Virus record (IMG/VR): IMGVR_UViG_3300009593_000070
Span: 1 to 32,264 of that record
Length of the DNA stretch: 32,264 bases
Direction: 5' to 3' (one strand)
DNA from: a virus
Part shown: positions 21,985 through 31,662 of the stretch, piece by piece
Position numbering within the stretch: the first letter of the stretch is position 1
Layout of the letters: the number at the start of each line of letters is the position of its first letter
Notes under the pieces: model-generated
The model's input: only the letters and a program-made list of their open reading frames with translations
Database searches by the model: none
What the model was told of the DNA's origin: nothing
Position numbers and translations under genes: made by a program

Positions 21985-24900
21985 GTGGCTCAAAAAACAG
22001 ACCTTAATGTTAGTCCTTATTATGATGACTACGCAGACTCTAAGAATTTTCATAGAGTTCTGTTTAAACCATCAGCTGCAATACAGGCTAGGGAACTAAC
22101 ACAATTACAATCAATACTTCAAAATCAAATTGAGAGGTTTGGTTCTCATATCTTCAAGGAAGGTTCAATCATCCTTGGTGCAAGAACCAACTATGATAAT
22201 CAATACTTTGGAGTAAGGGTTGAGGATACAAATCCAAATGGTAGTGGGGTACAGGCTACTGAATCTTTTCGTGCTGACTCAATAGGTAAGTTCTATCAAG
22301 GAGTAACCTCTGGTGTTGTAGGTAAAGTTGTAAATTCAAGTCAGAAGACAACTACAGACCCACTAACACTACATGTCAAATATCAAAGAACTGGTAATGT
22401 TGGTTCTACATTCTATACAGAATTCCAAGATGGTGAAACATTAAACGAAGTAACCCAAGATTCAAATGGTCTTGGTGGGTACTCAACTGCATCATCAAAC
22501 AATCAATTTAAAGTTTACTCAGTTACAGGTTCTATAAATGTAGGGTCTATGGTTGGAACCGCTGCAAACATATCCGAAGGTATTATATACACAAGAGGAA
22601 TGTTCGTCAAGGTTCCAGCTCAAACAGTAATCTTAGAAAAATATTCTAACACACCATCTTACAAAGTAGGTCTTGATGTTGCAGAAACACTTACATCCTA
22701 CACCGAAGATGCATCATTGTTAGATAATGCACAAGGTTCAACAAACGAGAATGCGCCAGGTGCTGATAGATTAACAGTCACATTAACTCTTGCAAAGAAA
22801 ACAATCAGTTCTACAAACTCAACAGACTTTATAGAATTGATGAGAGTTGCAAATGGTGAAGTAGTTAAGAAACAAGAAATTACAGAATACAACAGACTCC
22901 AAGAAACAATGGCAAGAAGAACCTTTGATGAGTCTGGTGATTACACATTACAACCTTTTACTTTAGGATTTAGAGAACATTATAACGACCTATCTAACAA
23001 TGGTGTTTATACATCTACATCTACTCCTGCTGGAGACACTAGTAAATTTATTGGAGTAGTATCTTCTGGTAAAGCATATGTAAGAGGATACGAAGTAGAC
23101 AAACAAGTCCCTTCATTTATAACATTTGATAAAGCAAGAACAACACAATCAAAAGATAATGTTGCATCTGCATTTAGAATTGGTAACTTCTTAAAAATTG
23201 AGAATGTTTATGGTCAACCAGACATCAGTTCAAGTGGAGATTTAAGTGCATACTCAACAGTAACTTTACAGGACACTGCTGCTGGTAGTGTTTCTGGTAA
23301 TGGAAGTGCAACAGGAAGTGCAATAGGATATGCAAGAGTAAGAGCATACGAAAACTTTGGTAGAAACGAAGGTAACACTGCTGATGTAGACTCATTACAT
23401 TTATTCGATGTACAGATGTTTACTAAGTTAACAGTTGCATCAACTTCATTAACAAAAGGACAAAAGATTAAAGGTGCAACCTCTGGTGCAACAGGTGTTG
23501 TTGCAGTTACAGTATCGAGTGGAACAACAGTATTATTACATAGTGTTGTGGGAACATTCCAGAGTGGTGAGAACATAGAGAAAATGCAAACTAGTTCTGG
23601 TGCAGTAGCAATCAGTGCAGTTAGAACTTACGATGTAGGTAGAATAAGAAGTGTATTCCAAGATAGGGGTGCAAACCAATTCCAAGAATTTGGTGCTGAT
23701 GTTGTATTAGAAGATAACTTCACTTTAACAGGCAGTGGAACAGTCACAGTAGACAACGATTCTTCTGCTGATGCAATAACAGGTATTGCATCTAAGTTTA
23801 CAAGTGAACTTATTGAAGGAGATAAATTACTATTAGCTAATGGTGCAACTACTGTCGTTACATTGGTAGACTCAAATACAGATGTTAATGTAACAGATAT
23901 TGCTGGAACAACTGGTGATGTTATCAGTGGTGCAATCGTAAGACAAAGAGCAAAATTTTATAAACAAGACCAAACAGTTGCAATCTCTGGTTTACCTAAT
24001 AGTGGTATTAAAGACATATCAATCGAAACAGAGATTGTTCAAAGACAAGAAATTGCAACAGTATCATCAAACAAGTTTACAATAAGTTCAACAGATGGAA
24101 CTTATGTTGCATTTAGTAAAGATGCATATTCTGTAACTTGTGATAATAATGGTGCTAAATATGCTCTAGCTTCTAGTAACTTAGACATTGATAATTCTTC
24201 GAATGCTGGTTCTGTTGAATTTACATTATCTGGTATTGCAGATAATACTAAAGTAAAAGTTATCAGTACAGTTCAAAGAGGTTCAGTAACAGCATCAACA
24301 AAAAGTTTAGTTAAAGGTGCAGCTATTGGAGTTGAAACTGCAAACTCAACATCAAACTATGGTAACTCATATCAACACAATGATATTACACTTGGTGTTG
24401 CAGATGTATATTCAGTAAGAGGAATTTTTGAGGGTGGTAACGCAATATCATCTGGTGGTGCAGCTGTATCAACAGACCCAATCACACCTTCATTCACATA
24501 TACTGCTGATGCTGGAAGTAATGCATTATCTACAGAAGGAACAGAAGTTGTAGGTAGTGTTTCAAATGCAAGAGGTATTCTAATTGAGAATGACTCTAAC
24601 ACTTGTTACTTCTATTACAAAAAAGGTTCAGTCAAATTCCAGAATGGAGAAGGGATAACATTTACAGATGGAACTGCAAAAGCAGGAACAATAAGTCAAC
24701 TATCATCAGGCTCAAAAGAGATTACAGATAACTTCTACTTTGATGATGGTCAAAGAGATGGGTATTATGGAATTGCAAAAATTACTAGAAAGAAAAATGC
24801 ACCAGCACCTAATGGTAAATTATTAATCGTATTTGATTACTTTACACATAGTGCTGGAAATGTATTTACAGGTGCATCTTATCCTAGTTTGGAACTTGAA

Positions 24901-27900
24901 GATGTTCCAAATTATGTTGCAGATAGATTTGACCCAAGTGCATCCTTTGATGCAGATGGTGATTTTAATCTTGCAGACTCAATCGACTATAGACCAGTTG
25001 CAGCTAGACTACTTACCAATGCACCGAGTTCTGATTTATCGGCTGCACAAAATATTTCTAGTGTTTCAACATTCCCAATGTCATATGATTCAAATGCATT
25101 TGAAGGAAATGGTTCAAAGTCTAATGACCTTGCACAAATAGGAACTAACATTACAGTAGACTACGACCATTATCTACCTAGAATAGATAGAGTATTCTTA
25201 ACATCAATAGGTGATTTTGTAGTGGTTACAGGTGAACCATCAGACAATCCTAAGAAGGGTGCTAAAGTTGATAATGCAATCGAGGTTGCAGAACTATTCA
25301 TTCCAGCGTACACACCAGATGCTGGTGATGTAGAAACAAAACTAATTCAACATAGAAGATATACCATGAGAGATATTGATGGTATACAAAGAAGACTTAC
25401 TCAATTAGAAACAGCAGTTTCACTTTCTATGTTAGAAGAGAAAACAGAAACATTACAAGTTTTAGATGATGAAGGGTTTGATAAATTCAAATCTGGATTC
25501 GTAGTTGATGCATTTAAAGGTCATGGAGTTGGAGATGTATTCCATCCAGACTATGGTATTGCAGTAGACCAAGGAGAAGGTATTGCAAGACCATCTCACA
25601 GAACAAATTATTTTGACCTAGAATACAACAGTGGTGTATCATCTAATATTACAAAGAGTGGAGATTTAATATCTCTACCATTTACAGAGACAGAATACTT
25701 AAGTGCTAATAAAGCATCTCAACAAGTTAATGTCAACCCATACGATGTTGCAAACTTTGTAGGGAGAATGGAACTAAGTCCAGACAAGGATGTCTGGCAT
25801 GACATGGAACAACTACCAAGTATTACAAGTAACAATGAAGGAAACTTTGATGCAGTACTTGCTGGAGTTACTTTAGGGACAGTATGGAATGACTGGCAAC
25901 AATCATGGGCTGGAACACCAGTAGTCACAACAACAAGTGATACAGTTACAAGAGGTATGATGCGTGGTGATGAACCAGAAGAGTTTGAAGTAGTTAGGGG
26001 TGGTAGAAGAATACCAATTGGAAGAAGAGGTCTTCGAGGAAGAGGAAGAGGAAGAACAGGAATTCAAACTACAGTTACAAGAACTATACCTACAAGAGAA
26101 AGAAGAACAGGTATCGTAACTAGTGTTGTAGAAGATATTACAACTACAAGAAACGATAGAGTGGTTGGTGTATCTGCTGTCAACTTCATGAGAACAATTG
26201 ATATCACCATGAATGGTGAATTACTAAAACCGAATACTGCATTGAATGTGTTCTTTGATAACATCAATGTCAATGCACATTGTACTCCAGCATCTGCAAC
26301 TTATGGTGTAGGTGGTGCAACTGCAAAAGGAACACAACTAGTCACAGACAACCAAGGTAAGTTAACTGCAACATTTACAGTACCAAACGATGATACATTA
26401 AGATTTGAAACTGGTATTAGAACTCTTAAAGTTACCGACACTGTAGCAGTAGATGATGCATTATCAACTACTTCTGCATTTACAAACTTCATGGCAAATG
26501 GTTCATTAACATCTACACAAACAGAAGTTATAAACACAAGAAATGGTAGAACAGTTACAGAATCAATTAATGCATCAAGAGAAGGACAACTTGTTTCTAG
26601 TAATACTACAACAAGATGGATAGACCCACTTGCACAATCATTCTTGGTAGAACAAGAAGAAGGTGTATTTATTAGTTCAGTAGAAGTTTACTTTAGTGCA
26701 AAAGATGGTGGTGGATTACCAGTCACATGTTCAATAAGACAAATGTTGAATGGTTCACCTACACAGAAAATTATGCCATTTGCAGAGAAGACATTATATC
26801 CAAGTGAGATATCAGTCAGTGCAAATGCGAGTACAGCAACCAAGTTTACATTCCCAGCACCAGTTTATTTGAACCCAAATACAGAATATTGTTTTGTACT
26901 TGAATCAAATTCAAATGCATTCTTAACATGGGTTGGTCAGATGGGAGACTTTGATATATTAACAAATGAACCTATTGATGAACAACCATACGCTGGTGTA
27001 TTATTCAAGTCTCAAAACAGTTCGACTTGGACACCAGAACAAATGCAAGACTTGAAATTTAACATCAACAGATGTAAGTTCCAAACTTCTGGTAAAGCAG
27101 TTTTAGAAAATACTGTTATAAACAGTAAGTTATTAAAGAACAATCCAATAGAAACTATTTCTACAGATAGAGATAGAATTAAAGTTCATCATCAATCACA
27201 TGGTATGTATGATACTGATTCTAATGTAACAATCTCTGGTGTTGAAGGAGATAAGGACAATGGTATCTTATCAGTAACTACAAGTGCTGGAACTGGTGGT
27301 GTTGTTAATACATACAATGGCGTGACTGGAACAGGAGCTGGAGATGCAACTTTCGATATCAAACTTGATACAACTACAAGTATTGAGTGGATTAAGATTA
27401 ACAACCCAGGCTATAACTTTGCAGTAGGTAATACAATTACGATTCCAAGAAGTGCAGTTGGTGGAACTGGTGCAACAACATTCTTAACAATAACAGTTGC
27501 ATCTGTAGATGATACTTTAGGTGGAATACCAATTAGTAAGATTAACACAACACATGGAGATGGAAACTTTAAATCATATGATATGGATTCATATGAGATT
27601 GATGTAACTTTAGGTGACCATCTTGGTTCAACAGAATCAACAAGAGCAGGTGGAAGTTCAGTTATTGCATCTGAAAATATGTACTACGATGTGATTCATA
27701 CTTTAGTACCAAACATCATTTATCCTAAAACTTCATTGTCATCACAATTCTTTAAAACAAGTACAGGTGGTGTAAATGCAAATTCTGGTGGAAACAGTTA
27801 TACTAGAAATACTGCAAGTCAAAATATTGTCTTGAACGATAATAACTTTATGGTTACATCTGGTATCGTTGCATCACAAATCAACGAAACGAATGAGATG

Positions 27901-28431
27901 GCATCTGCAAAATCATTTAGAATAGAACTTGACTTAATATCTGAATCTGATTTCGTATCACCAGTTGTTGATGTTGCATCTATAGGTGCAAACACAATCA
28001 TGAATAGAATTAACCATGTTACTACAACTAGTGATATTGCAACTAATACATCTTTAGTTGCTGGAACAGAACCAGATGGAGATAACAATGCATCCATCTA
28101 TTGTACAAGATTAGTACAGTTAGAGAACCCAGCAACACAATTAAAAGTTATCTTTGATGGATTCAGAGCAGCTGGTACTGCTGATGGTGAGATTAAAACA
28201 TATTACAAATTATTAAAATCAGATAGTACATTACCAGTAGAAGAATTGGGATGGACTGAGTTTGGAACAGATAATGTTCCAGATGCAGATTCAAGTAAAT
28301 TTAGGTCATACGAATATGATGCAACTAACCTAGAAGACTTTGTAGGATTCTCGGTTAAGGTTGTAATGAAGAGTAAAGACACAACCATGCCTTGTGCTAT
28401 AAAGGCATTTAGAGGATTGGCACTTGCATAA
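21985..28431 (+). CDS. Giant DUF4815-type baseplate/fibre protein
   Basis: 2148 residues, starting at GTG 21985 with AGGATAA 10 bases upstream. The N-terminus (NVSPYYDDYADSKNFHRVLF, then AIQARELTQLQSILQNQIER) is the hallmark of the DUF4815 structural family found downstream of gp8 in marine T4-like phages, where it takes the gp9/gp10 place at the wedge periphery. The remainder is beta-rich. A gp7-like module lies at about 487-545. An Arg/Gly-rich stretch with 15 arginines in 54 residues lies at 1323-1376. A C-terminal region with WIDPLAQSFLVEQEEGVFIS (about 1540) probably contacts fibres. Its precise role, as tail-pin or fibre-attachment protein, is inferred from position. Confidence 0.75.
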   Translation: MAQKTDLNVSPYYDDYADSKNFHRVLFKPSAAIQARELTQLQSILQNQIERFGSHIFKEGSIILGARTNYDNQYFGVRVEDTNPNGSGVQATESFRADSIGKFYQGVTSGVVGKVVNSSQKTTTDPLTLHVKYQRTGNVGSTFYTEFQDGETLNEVTQDSNGLGGYSTASSNNQFKVYSVTGSINVGSMVGTAANISEGIIYTRGMFVKVPAQTVILEKYSNTPSYKVGLDVAETLTSYTEDASLLDNAQGSTNENAPGADRLTVTLTLAKKTISSTNSTDFIELMRVANGEVVKKQEITEYNRLQETMARRTFDESGDYTLQPFTLGFREHYNDLSNNGVYTSTSTPAGDTSKFIGVVSSGKAYVRGYEVDKQVPSFITFDKARTTQSKDNVASAFRIGNFLKIENVYGQPDISSSGDLSAYSTVTLQDTAAGSVSGNGSATGSAIGYARVRAYENFGRNEGNTADVDSLHLFDVQMFTKLTVASTSLTKGQKIKGATSGATGVVAVTVSSGTTVLLHSVVGTFQSGENIEKMQTSSGAVAISAVRTYDVGRIRSVFQDRGANQFQEFGADVVLEDNFTLTGSGTVTVDNDSSADAITGIASKFTSELIEGDKLLLANGATTVVTLVDSNTDVNVTDIAGTTGDVISGAIVRQRAKFYKQDQTVAISGLPNSGIKDISIETEIVQRQEIATVSSNKFTISSTDGTYVAFSKDAYSVTCDNNGAKYALASSNLDIDNSSNAGSVEFTLSGIADNTKVKVISTVQRGSVTASTKSLVKGAAIGVETANSTSNYGNSYQHNDITLGVADVYSVRGIFEGGNAISSGGAAVSTDPITPSFTYTADAGSNALSTEGTEVVGSVSNARGILIENDSNTCYFYYKKGSVKFQNGEGITFTDGTAKAGTISQLSSGSKEITDNFYFDDGQRDGYYGIAKITRKKNAPAPNGKLLIVFDYFTHSAGNVFTGASYPSLELEDVPNYVADRFDPSASFDADGDFNLADSIDYRPVAARLLTNAPSSDLSAAQNISSVSTFPMSYDSNAFEGNGSKSNDLAQIGTNITVDYDHYLPRIDRVFLTSIGDFVVVTGEPSDNPKKGAKVDNAIEVAELFIPAYTPDAGDVETKLIQHRRYTMRDIDGIQRRLTQLETAVSLSMLEEKTETLQVLDDEGFDKFKSGFVVDAFKGHGVGDVFHPDYGIAVDQGEGIARPSHRTNYFDLEYNSGVSSNITKSGDLISLPFTETEYLSANKASQQVNVNPYDVANFVGRMELSPDKDVWHDMEQLPSITSNNEGNFDAVLAGVTLGTVWNDWQQSWAGTPVVTTTSDTVTRGMMRGDEPEEFEVVRGGRRIPIGRRGLRGRGRGRTGIQTTVTRTIPTRERRTGIVTSVVEDITTTRNDRVVGVSAVNFMRTIDITMNGELLKPNTALNVFFDNINVNAHCTPASATYGVGGATAKGTQLVTDNQGKLTATFTVPNDDTLRFETGIRTLKVTDTVAVDDALSTTSAFTNFMANGSLTSTQTEVINTRNGRTVTESINASREGQLVSSNTTTRWIDPLAQSFLVEQEEGVFISSVEVYFSAKDGGGLPVTCSIRQMLNGSPTQKIMPFAEKTLYPSEISVSANASTATKFTFPAPVYLNPNTEYCFVLESNSNAFLTWVGQMGDFDILTNEPIDEQPYAGVLFKSQNSSTWTPEQMQDLKFNINRCKFQTSGKAVLENTVINSKLLKNNPIETISTDRDRIKVHHQSHGMYDTDSNVTISGVEGDKDNGILSVTTSAGTGGVVNTYNGVTGTGAGDATFDIKLDTTTSIEWIKINNPGYNFAVGNTITIPRSAVGGTGATTFLTITVASVDDTLGGIPISKINTTHGDGNFKSYDMDSYEIDVTLGDHLGSTESTRAGGSSVIASENMYYDVIHTLVPNIIYPKTSLSSQFFKTSTGGVNANSGGNSYTRNTASQNIVLNDNNFMVTSGIVASQINETNEMASAKSFRIELDLISESDFVSPVVDVASIGANTIMNRINHVTTTSDIATNTSLVAGTEPDGDNNASIYCTRLVQLENPATQLKVIFDGFRAAGTADGEIKTYYKLLKSDSTLPVEELGWTEFGTDNVPDADSSKFRSYEYDATNLEDFVGFSVKVVMKSKDTTMPCAIKAFRGLALA

Positions 28432-28624
28432 GAAAGTAAAAGGACATGACCATCTTGTTAAAGATGAATTTAGTAAAGCAGTTATAAATACTGATACTGA
28501 TGGTTATGCATTGTATAAAAAAAGACAAATACTTATGCAAACAAAGAATAACGAAATACAAGAAATTAAAAACGAAATGTCAGAATTAAAACTAATGATG
28601 ACTAAAGTATTGGAAAGAATATAA
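28424..28624 (+). CDS. Small coiled-coil protein between baseplate and fibre genes
   Basis: 66 residues. The N-terminal KVKGHDHLVKDEFSKAVINT resembles a short motif recurring in T4-like marine phages. The C-terminal half is a heptad-like coiled coil (NNEIQEIKNEMSELKLMMTK). The only start available before the conserved part is TTG at 28424, preceded by AGAGGA at suitable spacing and overlapping the previous stop by 8 bases. Its stop overlaps the fibre start by one base (TAATG). It may help assemble or attach the fibre. Function unknown. Confidence 0.7.
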   Translation: MHKKVKGHDHLVKDEFSKAVINTDTDGYALYKKRQILMQTKNNEIQEIKNEMSELKLMMTKVLERI

Positions 28625-31044
28625 TGGCAAAGAATGTTAGTAACAACGAAACCTTAGAAGTATTAAGAACTTCCTATAACGACCTCGTAGATGAGGTTGG
28701 TGGATTAGGTACACTTAGAACAAGTCAAAAAGGTTCTATCGTAGATGCAGTCAATAGTATTGTTGACCAGTATTTCTTTTTCCAAGAGTTTGAATATGAT
28801 GGTTCAGATGGTGCAAGTTCAAATAAAATATTCAGTGGTGCAGACAACTTTGGTGAATCATTAAACTATTCTGTTAATAGACTACTAGTATTTAAAAATG
28901 GTACATTATTAAGAAGTGGTACAGATTATTCTGCAACGAATGGTACAAGTATAACATTACAAACATCCGCTGGAAATACAGACATTATAAGAATAGTATC
29001 CTTTACTGGTTCATACGAAGGGGTTGCTGGTGCAACTCAAGCTAGTACAACACAATGGACTAAGACTGGTGCTGGTTCTATTTACAATCATGACACCACA
29101 GGTGGTGTTGTAATCAATGCAGATGAAATTGGAGTTGTTACTGCACCATCATCTGGAATTGGAATACAACTTGAAGCAGATGGTGATGACATTTTATTAA
29201 ATGTTGGTGGTGCTTCAAACAAGGTTGATGTTAATGGTAATTTAAGTTTAAGAAGTGGAATGAAACTTCAAAAGGCAGGTGGTGATATTGCTATAGGTGA
29301 TATTCAAGGATTACAGGCTGCAGTTAGAGGAGCTTTAAGTGCAAGTGGAGATATCTCATATAATAATTCAACAGGTGTAATATCATTTACAGCTGCTACT
29401 GCACCAGTGACAAGTGTTGCTGGTAAAACAGGTGCAGTCACACTTGCAGAGGCAGATGTTTCATTTACAGGTGGTAGTTTACAAGAAAGAGTACAGGACA
29501 TTATAGGTGGATGGGTAAGTGGTTCTGGTTCAACTACAGTAACATATGATGATACAGCGAATACATTAGTAGTATCATCAACAGGTAAAACTACAGAAGA
29601 GATTCAAGACATTGCTGGTGCAATGTTCTCAAGTAATACTGAAACTGGTATTACTGCAACATACGAAGATGGAGATGGCACTATTGATTTAGTAATTGCA
29701 GATGCATCTACATCTGCAAAAGGTATAGCAAGTTTTGACAGTGGTGATTTTGATGTATCCAGTGGTGCAGTTTCACTTGATGCAACACAAACTATTCCAA
29801 CACAATCTAGTCAGAGTGGTAAATACTTAACAACTAATGGTAGTGCATTAAGTTGGGGAACAGTTACACAAACAGATACAACTTATTCACAAGCATTTGT
29901 AGATAGTTCTGCCGATGCAATTCTTAGATTAACTGCTGGTGGTTCTGGGTCTGGAAACGATGACCTTAAATTTGTAGCAGGAAGTAATATAACTTTAACA
30001 CCAAGTGGTGATAACTTAACTATTTCATCAACAGATACTAACACACAATTAACAACAGAACAGGTTGAAGACATTGTGGGTGATATGGTAAGTGGTGGAA
30101 CTGAAACTAGAATTGGTGTTACTTATGATGATGTAAATGGAAGATTAAACTTTGTTGTAGATGATATGACTGCAAATACAACTTATGCAGAAGCAACATC
30201 ATCTGCATTAGGTCTTATTAAAATAGGTTTTACAGAAAGTGGTAAAAACTATCCAGTAGAATTGTCTAGTGGTAAAGCGTATGTTAATGTTCCATGGACA
30301 GATACAAATACAGATACCAACACTACGAACTGGAACTTTAATGCAAATGGTGGTACAAACGAAAACATATCTGCTGGGGAAACATTAAGATTTAATGGTG
30401 GTGGTGCAACTACTGTATCAAGAAGTGGTAATACTCTTACAATTAGTTCAACAGATACCAATACTGATACCAACACTACATATTCAACTGCAACAGCATC
30501 TACATTAGGTCTTGTTAAAATTGGATTCACAGAAAGTGGTAAAAACTACCCAGTTGAATTATCAAGTGGTCAGATGTATGTCAATGTTCCATGGTCAGAT
30601 ACAAATACAGACACTAACACAACATATAGTGCTGGTACAGGTATGTCATTGTCTGGAACTACATTCTCTATTGGTCAAGCAGTTGCAACTAGTTCTACAG
30701 TAACATTTGGAGAAGTTAGGTCAACAGGTAATGTTACAGCATATTACTCAGATGATAGATTAAAAACAAGATTAGGTAGTATAAAGAATCCAGTAGATAA
30801 AGTATGTGCATTAAATGGATTCTACTTCAAACAGAATGAAAAGGGTAATGAAATTACTCCACAATATGCAGACCAACTACAAGTTGGTGTATCTGCACAA
30901 GAAATTAAATCAGTTCTTCCAGAAGTTGTAGTTGAAAATGCAATTGAAGGTCAATACGATAGTGTCCACTATGATAAAGTAGTCCCTCTACTTATTGAAG
31001 CAATCAAAGAACTTAAATCAGAAATAGAATCTTTAAAGTCTTAA
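28624..31044 (+). CDS. Tail fibre with C-terminal S74 intramolecular chaperone
   Basis: 806 residues. The N-terminal 110 residues resemble a baseplate-attachment module (EFEYDGSDGASSNK, then VFKNGTLLRSGTDY). The middle is a repetitive Gly/Ser/Thr-rich beta shaft including two near-identical 49-residue copies at 520-568 and 619-667. The C-terminus (about 705-806) is a peptidase S74 domain, with SDDRLK, VGVSAQEIKSVLPEVV and KVVPLLIEAIKEL. In this family the chaperone domain cuts itself off after trimerisation. Ser709 before Asp710 and Lys714 five residues on match the Ser-Lys dyad, so a 97-residue fragment would be released. Receptor binding is expected just before the cut. Confidence 0.88.
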   Translation: MAKNVSNNETLEVLRTSYNDLVDEVGGLGTLRTSQKGSIVDAVNSIVDQYFFFQEFEYDGSDGASSNKIFSGADNFGESLNYSVNRLLVFKNGTLLRSGTDYSATNGTSITLQTSAGNTDIIRIVSFTGSYEGVAGATQASTTQWTKTGAGSIYNHDTTGGVVINADEIGVVTAPSSGIGIQLEADGDDILLNVGGASNKVDVNGNLSLRSGMKLQKAGGDIAIGDIQGLQAAVRGALSASGDISYNNSTGVISFTAATAPVTSVAGKTGAVTLAEADVSFTGGSLQERVQDIIGGWVSGSGSTTVTYDDTANTLVVSSTGKTTEEIQDIAGAMFSSNTETGITATYEDGDGTIDLVIADASTSAKGIASFDSGDFDVSSGAVSLDATQTIPTQSSQSGKYLTTNGSALSWGTVTQTDTTYSQAFVDSSADAILRLTAGGSGSGNDDLKFVAGSNITLTPSGDNLTISSTDTNTQLTTEQVEDIVGDMVSGGTETRIGVTYDDVNGRLNFVVDDMTANTTYAEATSSALGLIKIGFTESGKNYPVELSSGKAYVNVPWTDTNTDTNTTNWNFNANGGTNENISAGETLRFNGGGATTVSRSGNTLTISSTDTNTDTNTTYSTATASTLGLVKIGFTESGKNYPVELSSGQMYVNVPWSDTNTDTNTTYSAGTGMSLSGTTFSIGQAVATSSTVTFGEVRSTGNVTAYYSDDRLKTRLGSIKNPVDKVCALNGFYFKQNEKGNEITPQYADQLQVGVSAQEIKSVLPEVVVENAIEGQYDSVHYDKVVPLLIEAIKELKSEIESLKS
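30181..30327 (+). repeat. Tail-fibre shaft repeat, copy A
   Basis: 147 bases encoding residues 520-568 of the fibre. Both copies share the core IGFTESGKNYPVELSSG and the flanking YVNVPW and TDTNTDTNTT. The second copy lies 297 bases downstream. Confidence 0.85.
30478..30624 (+). repeat. Tail-fibre shaft repeat, copy B
   Basis: 147 bases encoding residues 619-667. Nearly all differences from copy A are synonymous or conservative, concentrated in the first 15 residues (TYSTATASTLGLVK against TYAEATSSALGLIK). Confidence 0.85.
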
Positions 31045-31048
31045 ATCG

Positions 31049-31056
31049 TATAAATA
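31049..31056 (+). promoter_or_regulatory. T4-type late promoter
   Basis: Perfect TATAAATA continuing to CTACT, 4 bases after the fibre stop. Predicted start is near 31062, giving a leader of about 27 bases to the gene at 31089, which has an AAAAGG ribosome-binding site. Confidence 0.85.
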
Positions 31057-31088
31057 CTACTTAGATAACATCAAAAGGTAGTTTTTTT

Positions 31089-31424
31089 ATGGCGAGTATA
31101 AGTAATTTATTTGTAGACCAAGGGAGTGATTTTACTATCACTTTGTCCCTTACTGATTCTGTAGATAACGCACTTAACTTAACAGGTGCAACTTTTTTGG
31201 GACAAATCCGAAAGTCTCATGGAAGTAATACAGTTAAAGGCACATTTACGACATCCAATGATGGAACAGGTGGGAATCTAACAGTAAAACTCACTGATGT
31301 TCAAACAGCAGCACTTGATAGTGGAAGATATGTTTATGATATTATCCAAACTGCCAGTGATGGAATAAAAACAAGATTGATTGAAGGGCAGTTAATTGTG
31401 ACCCCAAGTGTAAGTAGGAGTTAA
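31089..31424 (+). CDS. Small beta-sandwich virion protein
   Basis: 111 residues. The pattern of an N-terminal ISNLFVDQGSDFTITLSLTD, a central LTGATFLGQIRKS and a final GRYVYDIIQTASDGIKTRLI is an all-beta, Ig-like or BppU-N-like domain often found next to fibre genes in marine phages. It probably attaches or decorates fibres. It opens a new transcription unit led by the late promoter at 31049, and the next gene starts 2 bases after it. Confidence 0.65.
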   Translation: MASISNLFVDQGSDFTITLSLTDSVDNALNLTGATFLGQIRKSHGSNTVKGTFTTSNDGTGGNLTVKLTDVQTAALDSGRYVYDIIQTASDGIKTRLIEGQLIVTPSVSRS

Positions 31425-31426
31425 AA

Positions 31427-31639
31427 ATGTCGACCATTAAGGTTCAAGTTGCTAATCCTACTAATAAACAGGTAAAACAAGTTACTGTTGGTAAGATGGA
31501 TGCATCTACTGTGGCAATGAACGATTTGTCAAATGTAGATACCACTACTGTTACACTGCAAAGTGGAACTACCCTTATATATGATGCAAGTACAGGTAAG
31601 TTTGAAGCTGCCAACACTATAGATGGTGGGACTTACTAA
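31427..31639 (+). CDS. Small fibre-associated protein
   Basis: 70 residues with an N-terminal IKVQVANPTNKQVKQVTVGK. The second half (LSNVDTTTVTLQSGTTLIYD) resembles the short repeats that decorate phage fibre shafts, where TGKFEAAN-type turns recur. GTAGGAG at the end of the previous gene supplies a ribosome-binding site. It is probably a small fibre subunit or an assembly partner of the next, larger protein. The exact function is not known. Confidence 0.6.
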   Translation: MSTIKVQVANPTNKQVKQVTVGKMDASTVAMNDLSNVDTTTVTLQSGTTLIYDASTGKFEAANTIDGGTY

Positions 31640-31662
31640 AAGGATTATATTAGGAGAGATAT

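Noticed and set aside
23214-23576. Several minus-strand frames of 60-120 residues under gp7, the giant protein and the fibres
   Set aside because: Their Val/Pro/Leu/Ser-rich composition comes from complementary GTN/ACN codon use. None has a ribosome-binding site or a recognisable domain.
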